A stretch of 53,267 nucleotides of DNA from an uncultured Lachnospiraceae bacterium (GTDB taxonomy: Bacteria; Bacillota; Clostridia; Lachnospirales; Lachnospiraceae), in NCBI GenBank assembly GCA_905197485.1, contig CAJJYZ010000013.1, forward strand, positions 1-53,267, written 5' to 3'. The translations under genes and the position numbers were made by a program. Positions 1-8,066 of the stretch are shown here, one piece after another. The notes under the pieces are model-generated. The model ran no database searches. It worked only from the letters and a program-made list of their open reading frames with translations, and was not told the DNA's origin. Position 1 is the first letter of the stretch. The number at the start of each line of letters is the position of its first letter.

Positions 1-2
1 TG

Positions 3-266
3 GACAGCATTTTAACAGAATGGGATGAAGATGAATTCCGAGAGTTTCTGAAAGAAGAATCATGGAAAAAAGGTCACGAGATTGGAAGAGAAGATGGAAT
101 TAAGATTGGAGAAGAACGCGGTGAAGAGCGTGGAAAGATTATGGGAGCTGTACGAATTTGCAAGAAACTAGGCTTTTCAGAAGAGAAAACGATTCGGAAC
201 TTAAAGGAAGAGTATTCTTTAGAAGAAGAGGAAGCGAAACAATATATAGAAAAATATTGGAAGTGA
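3..266 (+). CDS. C-terminal part of an Rpn family / PD-(D/E)XK nuclease-transposase-like protein (5' truncated by window)
   Basis: An open frame runs from the window edge to a TGA at 264-266 and gives the last 87 residues of a larger protein. The visible part is very charged, with a run of Gly-Arg/Glu repeats (EIGREDGIKIGEERGEERG), and ends in a short helical segment rich in Glu and Lys. This tail is typical of the C-terminus of Rpn/YhgA-like 'recombination-promoting nuclease' or 'PD-(D/E)XK nuclease family transposase' proteins, which are common and multi-copy in Lachnospiraceae. The nuclease core lies outside the window, so the assignment rests only on the tail. A hairpin follows 9 bases after the stop codon. 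Confidence 0.6.
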   Translation, partial: DSILTEWDEDEFREFLKEESWKKGHEIGREDGIKIGEERGEERGKIMGAVRICKKLGFSEEKTIRNLKEEYSLEEEEAKQYIEKYWK

Positions 267-274
267 TGGAAACA

Positions 275-306
275 AGGGGGATTTCTCAAGCTGAGAAAAT
301 CCCCCT
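275..306 (+). terminator. Intrinsic terminator after the Rpn-like gene
   Basis: Arms AGGGGGATTT.TCTC and GAGA.AAATCCCCCT form a near-perfect hairpin right after the stop at 266. The following bases are only moderately T-rich. It lies between convergent genes (plus strand ending at 266, minus strand ending at 325), so it may serve both directions. Confidence 0.6.
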
Positions 307-324
307 GCTTTATAGTGGGAAAAA

Positions 325-747
325 TTAATTCTGCTTATCTTTTCTCAAATAGACGTATGCGAGAAGAAAGGAAAGTAATGCAACTATAATAGATTCAGTT
401 GGAGGATTTTGAGAAAAAGGATGTAGTAAATTATCCCCAAAACCAAGTAGTATTTTGACTGCGCTTGCGAAAAAATAGATGGATGTTGCAAGCATTATGG
501 TGATTATAAACATTACAATCTTTCGTTCTGTTTCAGAAGACGGTTCTTTTTCTGAAAGTGTATTCGTAGAATAAGTACGCTTATATATTAGAATACTCAT
601 TAAAATAAAACTAAAAATCAACCAAAGATAATCTTCTTTTGTACAAGGGCGCAAAAGACTTAAATTCTGGTCGTATGTCTCATGAATGGCTCCGTATGCT
701 AAAAAATAAAATATAGTAGTGAATACAAATTGAACAAATTTTTTCAT
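325..747 (-). CDS. Small multi-pass membrane protein, unknown function
   Basis: 140 residues with four likely membrane segments (about 7-20, 40-56, 76-100 and 120-134) and a Lys/Arg-rich loop in the middle. No catalytic motif is recognised. The start is the ATG at 747, with a GAAAGTGAG Shine-Dalgarno-like stretch upstream. It is followed, toward lower coordinates, by a hairpin that could end transcription. It lies 54 bases downstream of another small four-segment membrane protein on the same strand, so the two are probably one transcript. Function cannot be assigned from sequence. Confidence 0.6.
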   Translation of the reverse strand: MKKFVQFVFTTIFYFLAYGAIHETYDQNLSLLRPCTKEDYLWLIFSFILMSILIYKRTYSTNTLSEKEPSSETERKIVMFIITIMLATSIYFFASAVKILLGFGDNLLHPFSQNPPTESIIVALLSFLLAYVYLRKDKQN

Positions 748-801
748 AAATCAATGCTCACTTTCTTTCAATCTTTTCAAAGTAGTTACTTTAGGTAAAG
801 A

Positions 802-1119
802 TTATGATTGCTTTGAAAAAGTTTGATGTAAAATTCGAATCATTACAGTAGAGGTAAAAATCATCCATATTATAATAAAGAGATATAAATTTTGAGAAAA
901 ACCAGTCTCGATGAAGATTAGGAGACTTCCCAAAAATAAGGGGAGAAATATAAGGACAATTATATTTATTAATTTTTGCGTTTTACATTTTTTTAGTAAA
1001 TCAGCAAAAACAAATAATAACACATAGGCGATACCATAGGTATAATCGCCCTGTGTTTTGTAAGAAAGTATAATACTTAGTAACAAAAGTGAAAAATAAA
1101 ATATAAGGTCTTTTTTCAT
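802..1119 (-). CDS. Small multi-pass membrane protein, unknown function
   Basis: 105 residues, almost entirely hydrophobic, with about four membrane helices (5-21, 27-42, 50-73, 78-97) and short Lys-rich loops. The ATG at 1119 has a strong GGAGA ribosome site on the minus strand. It is transcribed divergently from the two-component system starting at 1335 and probably leads a two-gene transcript with the 140-residue membrane protein. The base composition is more AT-rich than the core genes to the right. No family is recognised. A role as a target of the adjacent sensor system is possible but is inference from position only. Confidence 0.6.
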   Translation of the reverse strand: MKKDLIFYFSLLLLSIILSYKTQGDYTYGIAYVLLFVFADLLKKCKTQKLINIIVLIFLPLFLGSLLIFIETGFSQNLYLFIIIWMIFTSTVMIRILHQTFSKQS

Positions 1120-1163
1120 AATCTTTCTCCTTTGTTTGATTTAGTTGGGTTTTTTCCTTGTTT

Positions 1164-1191
1164 TGATATTTCCATCATACCTGATATTTCC
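1164..1191 (-). promoter_or_regulatory. Direct repeat flanking a possible minus-strand -10 box
   Basis: The 10-mer TGATATTTCC occurs exactly at 1164-1173 and again at 1182-1191 (18-base period). Read on the minus strand, the copies flank a TATGAT box (1174-1179) ahead of the small membrane protein genes. It looks like a regulator site, possibly for the neighbouring response regulator. No matching good -35 was found. Confidence 0.35.
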
Positions 1192-1286
1192 TTAAAATAA
1201 AAAGGAAGAAATCTAAAGAAATTTAAAGAGGTTCTTTAAAAAGTGTTTTTTTCACGACATTCGTCCTATATTTAGACGCACGCCCA

Positions 1287-1295
1287 TGTTACAAT
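1287..1295 (+). promoter_or_regulatory. Extended -10 promoter for the first two-component system
   Basis: TG-T-TACAAT (1287-1295) is an extended -10 element located 40 bases before the response regulator start. The -35 region is poor, as is common for extended -10 promoters. Confidence 0.45.
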
Positions 1296-1334
1296 AAACA
1301 TAAAAATTGAGGTAATGAAAGGAAGAAAAATCCG

Positions 1335-2045
1335 ATGGAACGATATAAGATTCTGGTGGTGGACGATGATAATGAGATTCGTGATGTAGTGATGAAGCTT
1401 TTACAAAATGAAGGTTATGAAGCAATCGGCGCAGAAGGCGGCAATCAGGCATTGAAAATGTTGGATGATTCGTTTGATTTAATCATTCTGGACGTCATGA
1501 TGCCGGATAAAGACGGGATTTGTACGTGTATTCAGATGAGAGAGAAATTTATTATTCCAATCCTATTCCTTACGGCGAAGAACACCGAATATGATAAGTG
1601 TGTTGGATTTTCTGCGGGAGGGGATGATTATCTTGAGAAGCCGTTTTCCAGAGTGGAGTTATTGGCGCGTGTCTCCTCTCTTCTGCGAAGATATCGGGTG
1701 TATCAGAATGGGGAGAATATGAAGCGCGATTCAAATCGATATCTTCAGGTACAGGATTTACAGATTGATAAGCAGACAGCGCGGGTCTTACGAGATGGAA
1801 AAGAGATTATGTTGACAAATCTGGAACATAAGTTATTGCTTCTTTTCGCAAAAAATCCGAATCGGGTATTTACGTTGGAGGAGATTTACGAAGAAGTCTG
1901 GAAGGAGCCGTATGAATATTCCGTAAATGCATCGATTATGGTACATATTAAGAACTTGAGGAAGAAGCTGGGAGATACGTCTCAAGGAGCAAAATATATC
2001 AAAAATATATGGGGACGGGGGTACTGTATTGAAACAGAAGAGTAG
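1335..2045 (+). CDS. OmpR/PhoB-family response regulator
   Basis: 236 residues. The receiver domain (about 4-117) shows the acidic pocket DDD at 10-12, the phosphoacceptor Asp53 in LIILDVMMP, the conserved Thr in LTAKN and the Lys in LEKPFS. The C-terminal winged-helix DNA-binding domain (about 135-234) ends with the typical VHIKNLRKKLG and WGRGYCIE motifs. The start ATG at 1335 follows GGAAG. The gene overlaps the histidine kinase by 17 bases, so the two are translationally coupled. It should be a transcription factor phosphorylated by that kinase. The regulon is not evident, but the divergent small membrane genes at 325-1119 are candidate targets. Confidence 0.93.
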   Translation: MERYKILVVDDDNEIRDVVMKLLQNEGYEAIGAEGGNQALKMLDDSFDLIILDVMMPDKDGICTCIQMREKFIIPILFLTAKNTEYDKCVGFSAGGDDYLEKPFSRVELLARVSSLLRRYRVYQNGENMKRDSNRYLQVQDLQIDKQTARVLRDGKEIMLTNLEHKLLLLFAKNPNRVFTLEEIYEEVWKEPYEYSVNASIMVHIKNLRKKLGDTSQGAKYIKNIWGRGYCIETEE

Positions 2046-3336
2046 GAGAAAGTCTTTAAGGAGAGAGTTGCTTTGTCTCTGTGTAATTGCGTTTGTGATT
2101 TCTCTTGTTTTTTATAAGGCTGCGATTGTTTTTGGAGTGGGGTATCTTTCGGAGCGATATAATACGGAAGAACATATTGCAAAGCTGGAGAAAACATATG
2201 CTGTTGAGCTTCAGAATTATGTGAGGAAACATAAGATTTCGATACATGATTTAGAACAGATTGATAAATGGACATTACGGAAATATGATGTATATTTAAA
2301 ATTGTTTTATGAAGGAAAATTGATTTATGATACGCTGTATGGGATGACAGAGTATGAGGAAGTGCCGGAGGAATACGTGGGTGGATACGGGCGTCTACAT
2401 ACATATCCGATTCAGTTTTCAGATGGGAAAGCAGAAGCCGTATTGTTTGGATATGACTATCGTTTGGAAGATTATGCAAGATATGTCCTATTGCTTGTAG
2501 CATTTGTATTATTCCTGACGATTCTTATTTGTGGAATCCAGAAAAAGATTCGATATCTTGCGAGAGTCAGCCGGGAAGTGGAGAACTTATCGGAGGATTT
2601 GGAGCAGACCGTCACGATACAAGGTGAAGATGAGATTACGACAGTAGCAGAGGGAATCGAGCATCTAAGACAATCTGTAATAGAGAAGATGGAAAATGAG
2701 AAAGCGGCTTATGATGCAAATATGAATTTGATTACATCACTGTCCCATGATTTGAAAACGCCGTTGACTTCTGTTATCGGTTATATGGAACTTGTGAGAG
2801 AGAAGGCGAAGGGAGACGAGGAACTTACGAAGTGTGTGGACATTTCCCTGGAAAAGGCAATGCATCTGAAGAAACAGACGAACGATTTGTTTGAGCACTT
2901 TTTAGTGCATTCCAATGGTTATCCTATTGCATTTGAAGAGGTTTATGCGAATGAATTAATTGTACAAATGTTGGAAGAGAATCTGTTTGACTTAGAGGCA
3001 AAAGGAGTGAAAGTAAGGAGGAGCATATCCGATATTACATCCAGACTTCAGGTGAATGTACATTTGATTCAAAGCGTTTTTGAAAATTTATTTTCGAATC
3101 TTAATAAGTATGCGGATTTGAGACAGGAGATTCGAGTCCGATATTATTTGGATGGAAATCAGTTGTTCGTTTCGTTGGAAAATGCAAAGCGAACAGAGCA
3201 AAACGTCAATCATGCATCGACGAAGATTGGTTTGAGTAATTGTAAGGCAATTATGGAGAAACATCATGGAAGCCTCATGGTGGAAGAGACAGAGGAGAAT
3301 TTCCGGGTAACGTTATGTTTTCCGGTGTTTCCGTAA
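2029..3336 (+). CDS. Membrane sensor histidine kinase
   Basis: 435 residues from a TTG start inside the end of the response regulator gene, with a GGGGG stretch 7 bases upstream. A membrane helix near 13-35 and another near 150-168 bracket an extracytoplasmic sensor region. A HAMP-like linker follows, then a HisKA box with His240 in SLSHDLKTPLTS and an HATPase domain with an N-box (FENLFSNLNKYA). The usual DxGxG G1 motif is not obvious; the last motif is KIGLSNCKAIMEKHHG. The architecture is VanS/PhoR-like and it is the cognate kinase of the upstream OmpR-type regulator. The stimulus is unknown. Confidence 0.9.
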   Translation: MKQKSRRKSLRRELLCLCVIAFVISLVFYKAAIVFGVGYLSERYNTEEHIAKLEKTYAVELQNYVRKHKISIHDLEQIDKWTLRKYDVYLKLFYEGKLIYDTLYGMTEYEEVPEEYVGGYGRLHTYPIQFSDGKAEAVLFGYDYRLEDYARYVLLLVAFVLFLTILICGIQKKIRYLARVSREVENLSEDLEQTVTIQGEDEITTVAEGIEHLRQSVIEKMENEKAAYDANMNLITSLSHDLKTPLTSVIGYMELVREKAKGDEELTKCVDISLEKAMHLKKQTNDLFEHFLVHSNGYPIAFEEVYANELIVQMLEENLFDLEAKGVKVRRSISDITSRLQVNVHLIQSVFENLFSNLNKYADLRQEIRVRYYLDGNQLFVSLENAKRTEQNVNHASTKIGLSNCKAIMEKHHGSLMVEETEENFRVTLCFPVFP

Positions 3337-3417
3337 ATTTGCAGGGGAAGTATCTTGCGTGAAAAAACGGGATTGTATATAATGAAAAAATCAAAGAAAT
3401 TACTCGGGAGGCGGGGT

Positions 3418-4179
3418 ATGAACAGCATAAAGGTAAGAAATTTGACAATCGGTGAAGGAAAGCCGAAAATCTGCGTACCGATTGTAGGAAGAACAGAGAG
3501 GGAAATCTTAGCGCAGGCAGAGCGGATACGGGAGCTTCCGGCAGAGATTGTGGAGTGGAGAGCCGATTGGTTTGAAGAAGTGGATGACTTCGTGAGAGTG
3601 AAGGCCGTATTGGAGAAGATTCGGCAAGTGTTGGAGGAAGTTCCGATTTTATTTACCTTTCGCACGAAAGGCGAGGGCGGAGAGAAGGAATTTTTTGAAG
3701 ACAGATATTTTATGTTGAATCTGGAAGTCATAAGGAGCAAAAATGCAGACCTTGTGGATGTGGAGATTTTCAGGGAAGAATCCGGTGTGAAGACGATAAT
3801 TAGGGAGGCTCATGCTTGTGGCGTCAAAGTGATTGCATCAAATCATGACTTCGAGAAAACGCCGGAAAAGGATGAAATGATTCGTCGCCTTTGTAAGATG
3901 CAAACGATGCAGGCGGATATTTTGAAGATTGCGGTGATGCCGAAGAGCGTCAAAGATGTATTGACGCTTCTTACGGCGACGGAAGAGATGAACCGAGAAT
4001 TTGCGGACAGACCGGTTGTTAGCATGTCCATGGGAAAATTTGGCGCTGTCAGCCGGATGAGTGGGGAAATCTTTGGTTCAGCCATCACATTTGGCGCGGC
4101 AGGGAATACGTCTGCGCCGGGGCAGATAGAAGTGGCAGAGTTGAAAAATATGCTTGACATGATTCATAAGGTGGTATAG
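3418..4179 (+). CDS. aroD: Type I 3-dehydroquinate dehydratase
   Basis: 253 residues. It catalyses dehydration of 3-dehydroquinate to 3-dehydroshikimate, the third step of the shikimate pathway, through a Schiff-base lysine. The catalytic residues fall at the positions known from the E. coli enzyme: Glu46 and Arg48 (EWRAD), His143 (SNHDFEKTP) and Schiff-base Lys170 (ILKIAV). The start is the ATG at 3418, preceded by GGGAGGCGGGG; an upstream in-frame TTG at 3355 would add 21 residues unlike the family. It is followed by aroB and two DAHP synthase genes, so this unit holds steps 1-3 of the pathway in reverse order. Confidence 0.96.
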   Translation: MNSIKVRNLTIGEGKPKICVPIVGRTEREILAQAERIRELPAEIVEWRADWFEEVDDFVRVKAVLEKIRQVLEEVPILFTFRTKGEGGEKEFFEDRYFMLNLEVIRSKNADLVDVEIFREESGVKTIIREAHACGVKVIASNHDFEKTPEKDEMIRRLCKMQTMQADILKIAVMPKSVKDVLTLLTATEEMNREFADRPVVSMSMGKFGAVSRMSGEIFGSAITFGAAGNTSAPGQIEVAELKNMLDMIHKVV

Positions 4180-4243
4180 ACTTTAATTATTTAAAGCGTT
4201 GGTGTGTGAACGTGAAAAGGAAAGTGAGAAAAGAGGGTACAGC

Positions 4244-5248
4244 ATGGAACTTGCGATTGAATTGGCAGAACATACGAGTAAGATTTATATAGAACGGGAT
4301 GCAAGACTTCATTTGAACGATTATTTGAATCTTGACTGCAAAGTCATGATTATTACGGATAAGGGAGTGCCGAAGCAATATCATGAAGAGATACTGGCAC
4401 AATGTGAGAATGGATATCTCTATGTGGCAGAACAGGGGGAAGGTACGAAGAGCTTCCCGGTATATGAGGATATTTTGCAGAGACTTTTGGAATTGAATTT
4501 CTCGAGAAAAGACTTGGTGATTGCCTTAGGAGGAGGCGTTATCGGCGACTTGAGCGGATTCGTTGCGGGAACGTTTAAGAGAGGTATGCGGTTTGCGTCC
4601 ATTCCGACAACAACGCTGTCCCAGATTGATTCCAGCATCGGCGGGAAAGTGGCGGTGAACCTCGGAGAAGTAAAGAACGTGGTCGGAACCTTTTACCACC
4701 CGGAGGCGGTGGTAATTGATTTGAATACATTAAAGACATTGACAAAGAGACATTATCATAATGGACTTGTGGAGGCAGTAAAAGCAGGTCTGATTGCAGA
4801 TAAGGAATTATTCGAGCTTTTTGAGAATGCAGAGAGTGTGGACGAACATCTGGAGGAGATTATCCTCCGGGCATTGAAAGTGAAAAAGTCAGTTGTGGAG
4901 CAGGATGAGAAGGAAGAAAACCTTCGGAAGATTTTGAACTTCGGACATACTGTCGGGCATGCGATTGAGAGCATATATCATCTGGAAGGATATTATCATG
5001 GGGAATGCGTCGGCATGGGAATGATGAAGATTCTGGAAGATGAAGAAATTAAAGAAAGGCTTCGGAAAGTTCTTCTGAAGCTTGAAGTGCCGCTGGAAGC
5101 AGAGTATGATGTGGAGGAAGTCATTGACTTTATTCGGAAAGATAAGAAGGCGAACGGGGATATTGTCACCATCGTTCAAGTAGAGAAAATCGGAGAAGCG
5201 AAGCTGATTCCGGTGGAAATTGAAAGTTTGAGAGGAAAGAAATTATGA
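4244..5248 (+). CDS. aroB: 3-dehydroquinate synthase
   Basis: 334 residues. It converts DAHP to 3-dehydroquinate using NAD+ and a divalent metal. The glycine-rich GGGVIGDLSGFVAGTF segment, the TTTLSQIDSSIGGK active-site stretch, and FGHTVGHAIE with metal-ligand His235 and His239 are all seen. The chosen start is ATG 4244 (MELAIEL) after AAGAGGG; a longer frame from 4199 is unlikely. The stop overlaps the start of the next gene (ATGA), indicating coupling with the first DAHP synthase. The protein is slightly shorter than E. coli AroB (about 362), as usual for Clostridia. Confidence 0.96.
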   Translation: MELAIELAEHTSKIYIERDARLHLNDYLNLDCKVMIITDKGVPKQYHEEILAQCENGYLYVAEQGEGTKSFPVYEDILQRLLELNFSRKDLVIALGGGVIGDLSGFVAGTFKRGMRFASIPTTTLSQIDSSIGGKVAVNLGEVKNVVGTFYHPEAVVIDLNTLKTLTKRHYHNGLVEAVKAGLIADKELFELFENAESVDEHLEEIILRALKVKKSVVEQDEKEENLRKILNFGHTVGHAIESIYHLEGYYHGECVGMGMMKILEDEEIKERLRKVLLKLEVPLEAEYDVEEVIDFIRKDKKANGDIVTIVQVEKIGEAKLIPVEIESLRGKKL

Positions 5249-6261
5249 TTATTACATGTAAGAAAAATGCACCTCAGGAAGAAGTCAATAAGATTGTAAA
5301 GAGTTTTGAGAACCAGGGGTTGGAAGTGAATCTGATTCAAGGCGCTAATTACAATGTATTTGGTATTGTCGGAGATACGACGGTTGTGGATGAGCGCAAG
5401 GTTCGCGCCAATCAGTGGATTGAGGATGTGACGAGAATCGGCGCGCCGTATAAGAAGGTGAATCGTTTGTTTCATCCGGAGGACAGTGTGATAGACGTCG
5501 CCGGAATCAAAATCGGTGGAAAAGAGAAAATTGCAGTGATTGGCGGTCCATGTTCAGTGGAAGGAAAAGAACAGATTTGCCATCTTGCCAAGGAAGTGAA
5601 GGACGCGGGGGCATGTATGCTTCGCGGCGGAGCTTATAAGCCAAGGACTTCCCCGTATGCGTTTCAGGGACTTGGAACAGAGGGAATCGAAGCGATGGTG
5701 GAGGCAAGAAAACAGACAGGGCTTCCGATAGTATCCGAGATTATGAGTATTGACAAAGTGGACGAATTCGTAGAGCATGTGGACTTGATTCAGGTAGGCG
5801 CAAGAAATATGCAGAACTTCGATTTGCTGAAGGCGCTTGGTAAGATTCACAAACCGATTCTGTTAAAACGTGGATTGTCCAATACGATTGAGGAATGGCT
5901 GATGTCCGCGGAATATATTATGGCAGGGGGCAATGAGAACGTCATTCTCTGTGAGCGCGGAATCCGTACATTTGAAAAATATACGAGAAATACATTGGAT
6001 TTGAGCGTAGTTCCGATTATTAAGAGAAAGAGCCATCTGCCGATTATTATTGACCCGTCTCATGCGACAGGAGACTGGGAACTTGTAGAATCCATGTCGC
6101 TTGCGGCAATCGCAGCAGGGGCAGACGGATTGATTGTGGAAGTTCATGACAATCCGGAATGTGCATGGAGTGACGGAGCACAATCTTTGAAACCGGAGAA
6201 ATTTAAGGCGATGATTGAAAAAGGGCGTGTGATTGCGGAAGTAGTAGGACGCGGAATGTAA
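5245..6261 (+). CDS. aroF: 3-deoxy-7-phosphoheptulonate (DAHP) synthase, type I beta, copy 1
   Basis: 338 residues. It condenses phosphoenolpyruvate and erythrose 4-phosphate, the entry step of aromatic amino acid synthesis. An N-terminal ferredoxin-like regulatory domain (about 1-75) precedes the TIM barrel. Barrel motifs include IGGPCSVE, MLRGGAYKPRTSPYAFQG, QVGARNMQNF, LLKRGLSNT, ILCERGIRTFE and IDPSHATG. Its start overlaps the aroB stop. A second copy follows 11 bases later. The two barrels are nearly the same, while the N-terminal domains differ clearly, so the copies may respond to different end products. Confidence 0.95.
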   Translation: MIITCKKNAPQEEVNKIVKSFENQGLEVNLIQGANYNVFGIVGDTTVVDERKVRANQWIEDVTRIGAPYKKVNRLFHPEDSVIDVAGIKIGGKEKIAVIGGPCSVEGKEQICHLAKEVKDAGACMLRGGAYKPRTSPYAFQGLGTEGIEAMVEARKQTGLPIVSEIMSIDKVDEFVEHVDLIQVGARNMQNFDLLKALGKIHKPILLKRGLSNTIEEWLMSAEYIMAGGNENVILCERGIRTFEKYTRNTLDLSVVPIIKRKSHLPIIIDPSHATGDWELVESMSLAAIAAGADGLIVEVHDNPECAWSDGAQSLKPEKFKAMIEKGRVIAEVVGRGM

Positions 6262-6272
6262 GGAGACAGGCG

Positions 6273-7289
6273 ATGATTATAACAATTAAAAAAGGGGCTC
6301 CGGAAGCGGAAGTGAAGGAGCTGATTACTTCATTTCAGGAGAGAGGATTTGAAGTTAACGATTCCCAGGGAACAGACTATCATATTTTAGGATTGATTGG
6401 AGATACGACGAGCTTAGATGAGAAAATCATTGCAGCGAATCCGCTAATTTCCGACGTGACGAGAATTGCGGCTCCATATAAGAAAGCGAATCGAATGTTC
6501 CATCCAGAAGATACGATTGTAGAAGTAGATGGAATCCGTATCGGCGGAAAAGAGAAGGTTGCCATGATTGGAGGTCCATGCTCTGTGGAGAGTGAGGAGC
6601 AGATTGTAAGGATTGCAAAAGAAGTGAAACATGCGGGAGGAACCATGCTTCGTGGTGGAGCCTATAAACCGCGGACTTCCCCATATGCATTTCAGGGGCT
6701 GGAGACTGCCGGGGTGGAAGCGCTTCTGGAAGCAAAGAGACAGACGGGCCTTCCGATTGTAAGCGAACTGATGGATATCGAACATATTCCGGAATTTGTG
6801 GAGCATGTGGATTTGATTCAGGTAGGCGCAAGAAATATGCAGAATTTTTCTTTGTTAAAAGCGCTTGGGAAGATAGATAAACCGGTTCTTCTGAAACGTG
6901 GATTATCCAATACGATTGAGGAATGGATTATGTCTGCCGAATATATCATGGCAGGCGGGAATGAGAACGTCATCCTCTGCGAACGCGGAATCCGGACATT
7001 TGAAAAATATACAAGAAACACGCTGGATTTGAGCGTGATTCCGATTATCAAAGAAAAGACGCATTTACCGATTGTGATTGACCCGTCGCATGCAACCGGA
7101 AACTGGAAATGGGTAGAGTCCATGTCGCTTGCGGCAATTGCGGCAGGGGCAGACGGCCTGATTATTGAAGTACACGATACGCCGGACAAGGCATGGAGTG
7201 ACGGAGCCCAGTCTTTGAAACCGGAGAAATTCCAGACGATTATAGAAAAAGGACGAGTGGTAGCCAACGTAGTTGGAAGAAGCTTGTAA
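6273..7289 (+). CDS. aroF: DAHP synthase, type I beta, copy 2
   Basis: 338 residues, the same length as copy 1 and alignable without gaps. The TIM-barrel motifs are repeated with few changes (IGGPCSVE, RGGAYKPRTSPYAFQG, GARNMQNF, KRGLSNTIEEW, CERGIRTFEKYTRN, DPSHATG). The first 75 residues are much less conserved; for example, copy 2 has FEVNDSQGTDYHILG where copy 1 has LEVNLIQGANYNVFG. It has its own Shine-Dalgarno (AAGGAGA) and is the last gene of the aro unit, followed by a strong terminator. Tandem duplication followed by divergence of the regulatory domain is the simplest reading. Confidence 0.95.
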   Translation: MIITIKKGAPEAEVKELITSFQERGFEVNDSQGTDYHILGLIGDTTSLDEKIIAANPLISDVTRIAAPYKKANRMFHPEDTIVEVDGIRIGGKEKVAMIGGPCSVESEEQIVRIAKEVKHAGGTMLRGGAYKPRTSPYAFQGLETAGVEALLEAKRQTGLPIVSELMDIEHIPEFVEHVDLIQVGARNMQNFSLLKALGKIDKPVLLKRGLSNTIEEWIMSAEYIMAGGNENVILCERGIRTFEKYTRNTLDLSVIPIIKEKTHLPIVIDPSHATGNWKWVESMSLAAIAAGADGLIIEVHDTPDKAWSDGAQSLKPEKFQTIIEKGRVVANVVGRSL

Positions 7290-7290
7290 A

Positions 7291-7323
7291 AGAAAGCGGG
7301 AACAGTAGTTTCCGCTTTCTTTT
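7291..7323 (+). terminator. Intrinsic terminator of the aro operon
   Basis: AGAAAGCGGGAA and TTTCCGCTTTCT form a 12-bp stem (one G-U pair) with a 6-base loop, followed by TTT. It starts one base after the stop codon of the second DAHP synthase. Confidence 0.88.
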
Positions 7324-7347
7324 CACAAAAGAGACATATTTATCGGG

Positions 7348-7353
7348 TATAAT
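7348..7353 (+). promoter_or_regulatory. Possible -10 box for the second two-component system
   Basis: A perfect TATAAT lies 33 bases before the response regulator start. No convincing -35 at 16-18 bases was found, so the promoter is tentative. Confidence 0.35.
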
Positions 7354-7385
7354 ATCAGAAAAATGTATGGAAAAACAGAGGTGGA

Positions 7386-8066
7386 ATGATGGACAGATTA
7401 AAAATACTGGTTGTAGACGATGAGAGCAGAATGCGGAAACTTGTGAAAGACTTTTTAGAGAGGGAAGGATTTCGTGTATTGGAAGCCGGAGACGGGATGG
7501 AGGCTATGGAGATTTTCTATGAGAACAATGACATTACGCTTCTCATCCTGGATGTCATGATGCCGAAGATGGACGGATGGCAAGTGTGCAGGGAAGTGCG
7601 TCAGTCTTCCAAAGTTCCGATTATTATGTTGACGGCAAGAAGTGATGAGAGGGACGAATTGCAAGGATTTGAACTTGGAGTGGATGAATATATTTCCAAA
7701 CCGTTCAGCCCGAAGATTCTTGTGGCAAGAGTGGAGGCGATTCTAAGAAGGACGAACGCCCTGTTTGCGGAGGAGCAGATTAGTGCGGGAGGAATCGTTA
7801 TCGACAAGGCGGCGCATATGGTGACGATTGACGGGAAACCAATCGATTTAAGTTACAAAGAATTTGAACTTCTTGCTTATTTTGTGGAGAACCAGGGGCT
7901 TGCCCTTTCCAGGGAGAAGATTCTGAACAGCGTATGGAATTATGACTATTTCGGAGACGCAAGAACGATTGATACGCATGTCAAGAAGTTGAGAAGCAAG
8001 ATGGGTGAAAAAGGCGATTACATTAAGACTATCTGGGGCATGGGCTATAAATTCGAGGTGTCATAA
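7386..8066 (+). CDS. OmpR/PhoB-family response regulator
   Basis: 226 residues. The receiver domain carries Asp11-Asp12, phosphoacceptor Asp56 in LILDVMMPKMDG, the Thr in MLTARSDE and the Lys in ISKPFSP. The winged helix at about 130-225 ends IDTHVKKLRSK and IWGMGYKFEV. Ribosome site GAGGTGG precedes the ATG at 7386; an adjacent ATG at 7389 could also serve. The TAA stop overlaps the ATG of the kinase gene by one base, so the pair is tightly coupled. It belongs to the same subfamily as, but is clearly distinct from, the regulator at 1335. The target genes are unknown. Confidence 0.94.
   Translation: MMDRLKILVVDDESRMRKLVKDFLEREGFRVLEAGDGMEAMEIFYENNDITLLILDVMMPKMDGWQVCREVRQSSKVPIIMLTARSDERDELQGFELGVDEYISKPFSPKILVARVEAILRRTNALFAEEQISAGGIVIDKAAHMVTIDGKPIDLSYKEFELLAYFVENQGLALSREKILNSVWNYDYFGDARTIDTHVKKLRSKMGEKGDYIKTIWGMGYKFEVS

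Noticed and set aside
2029..3336. First histidine kinase as a pseudogene because the G1 motif is unclear
   Set aside because: The frame is intact with H-box, N-box and G2-like motifs; diverged G1 segments occur in active kinases.
3355..3417. Longer AroD start at TTG 3355
   Set aside because: It adds 21 residues that lie before a strong GGGAGGCGGGG site; the ATG at 3418 places Glu46, His143 and Lys170 at the known positions.
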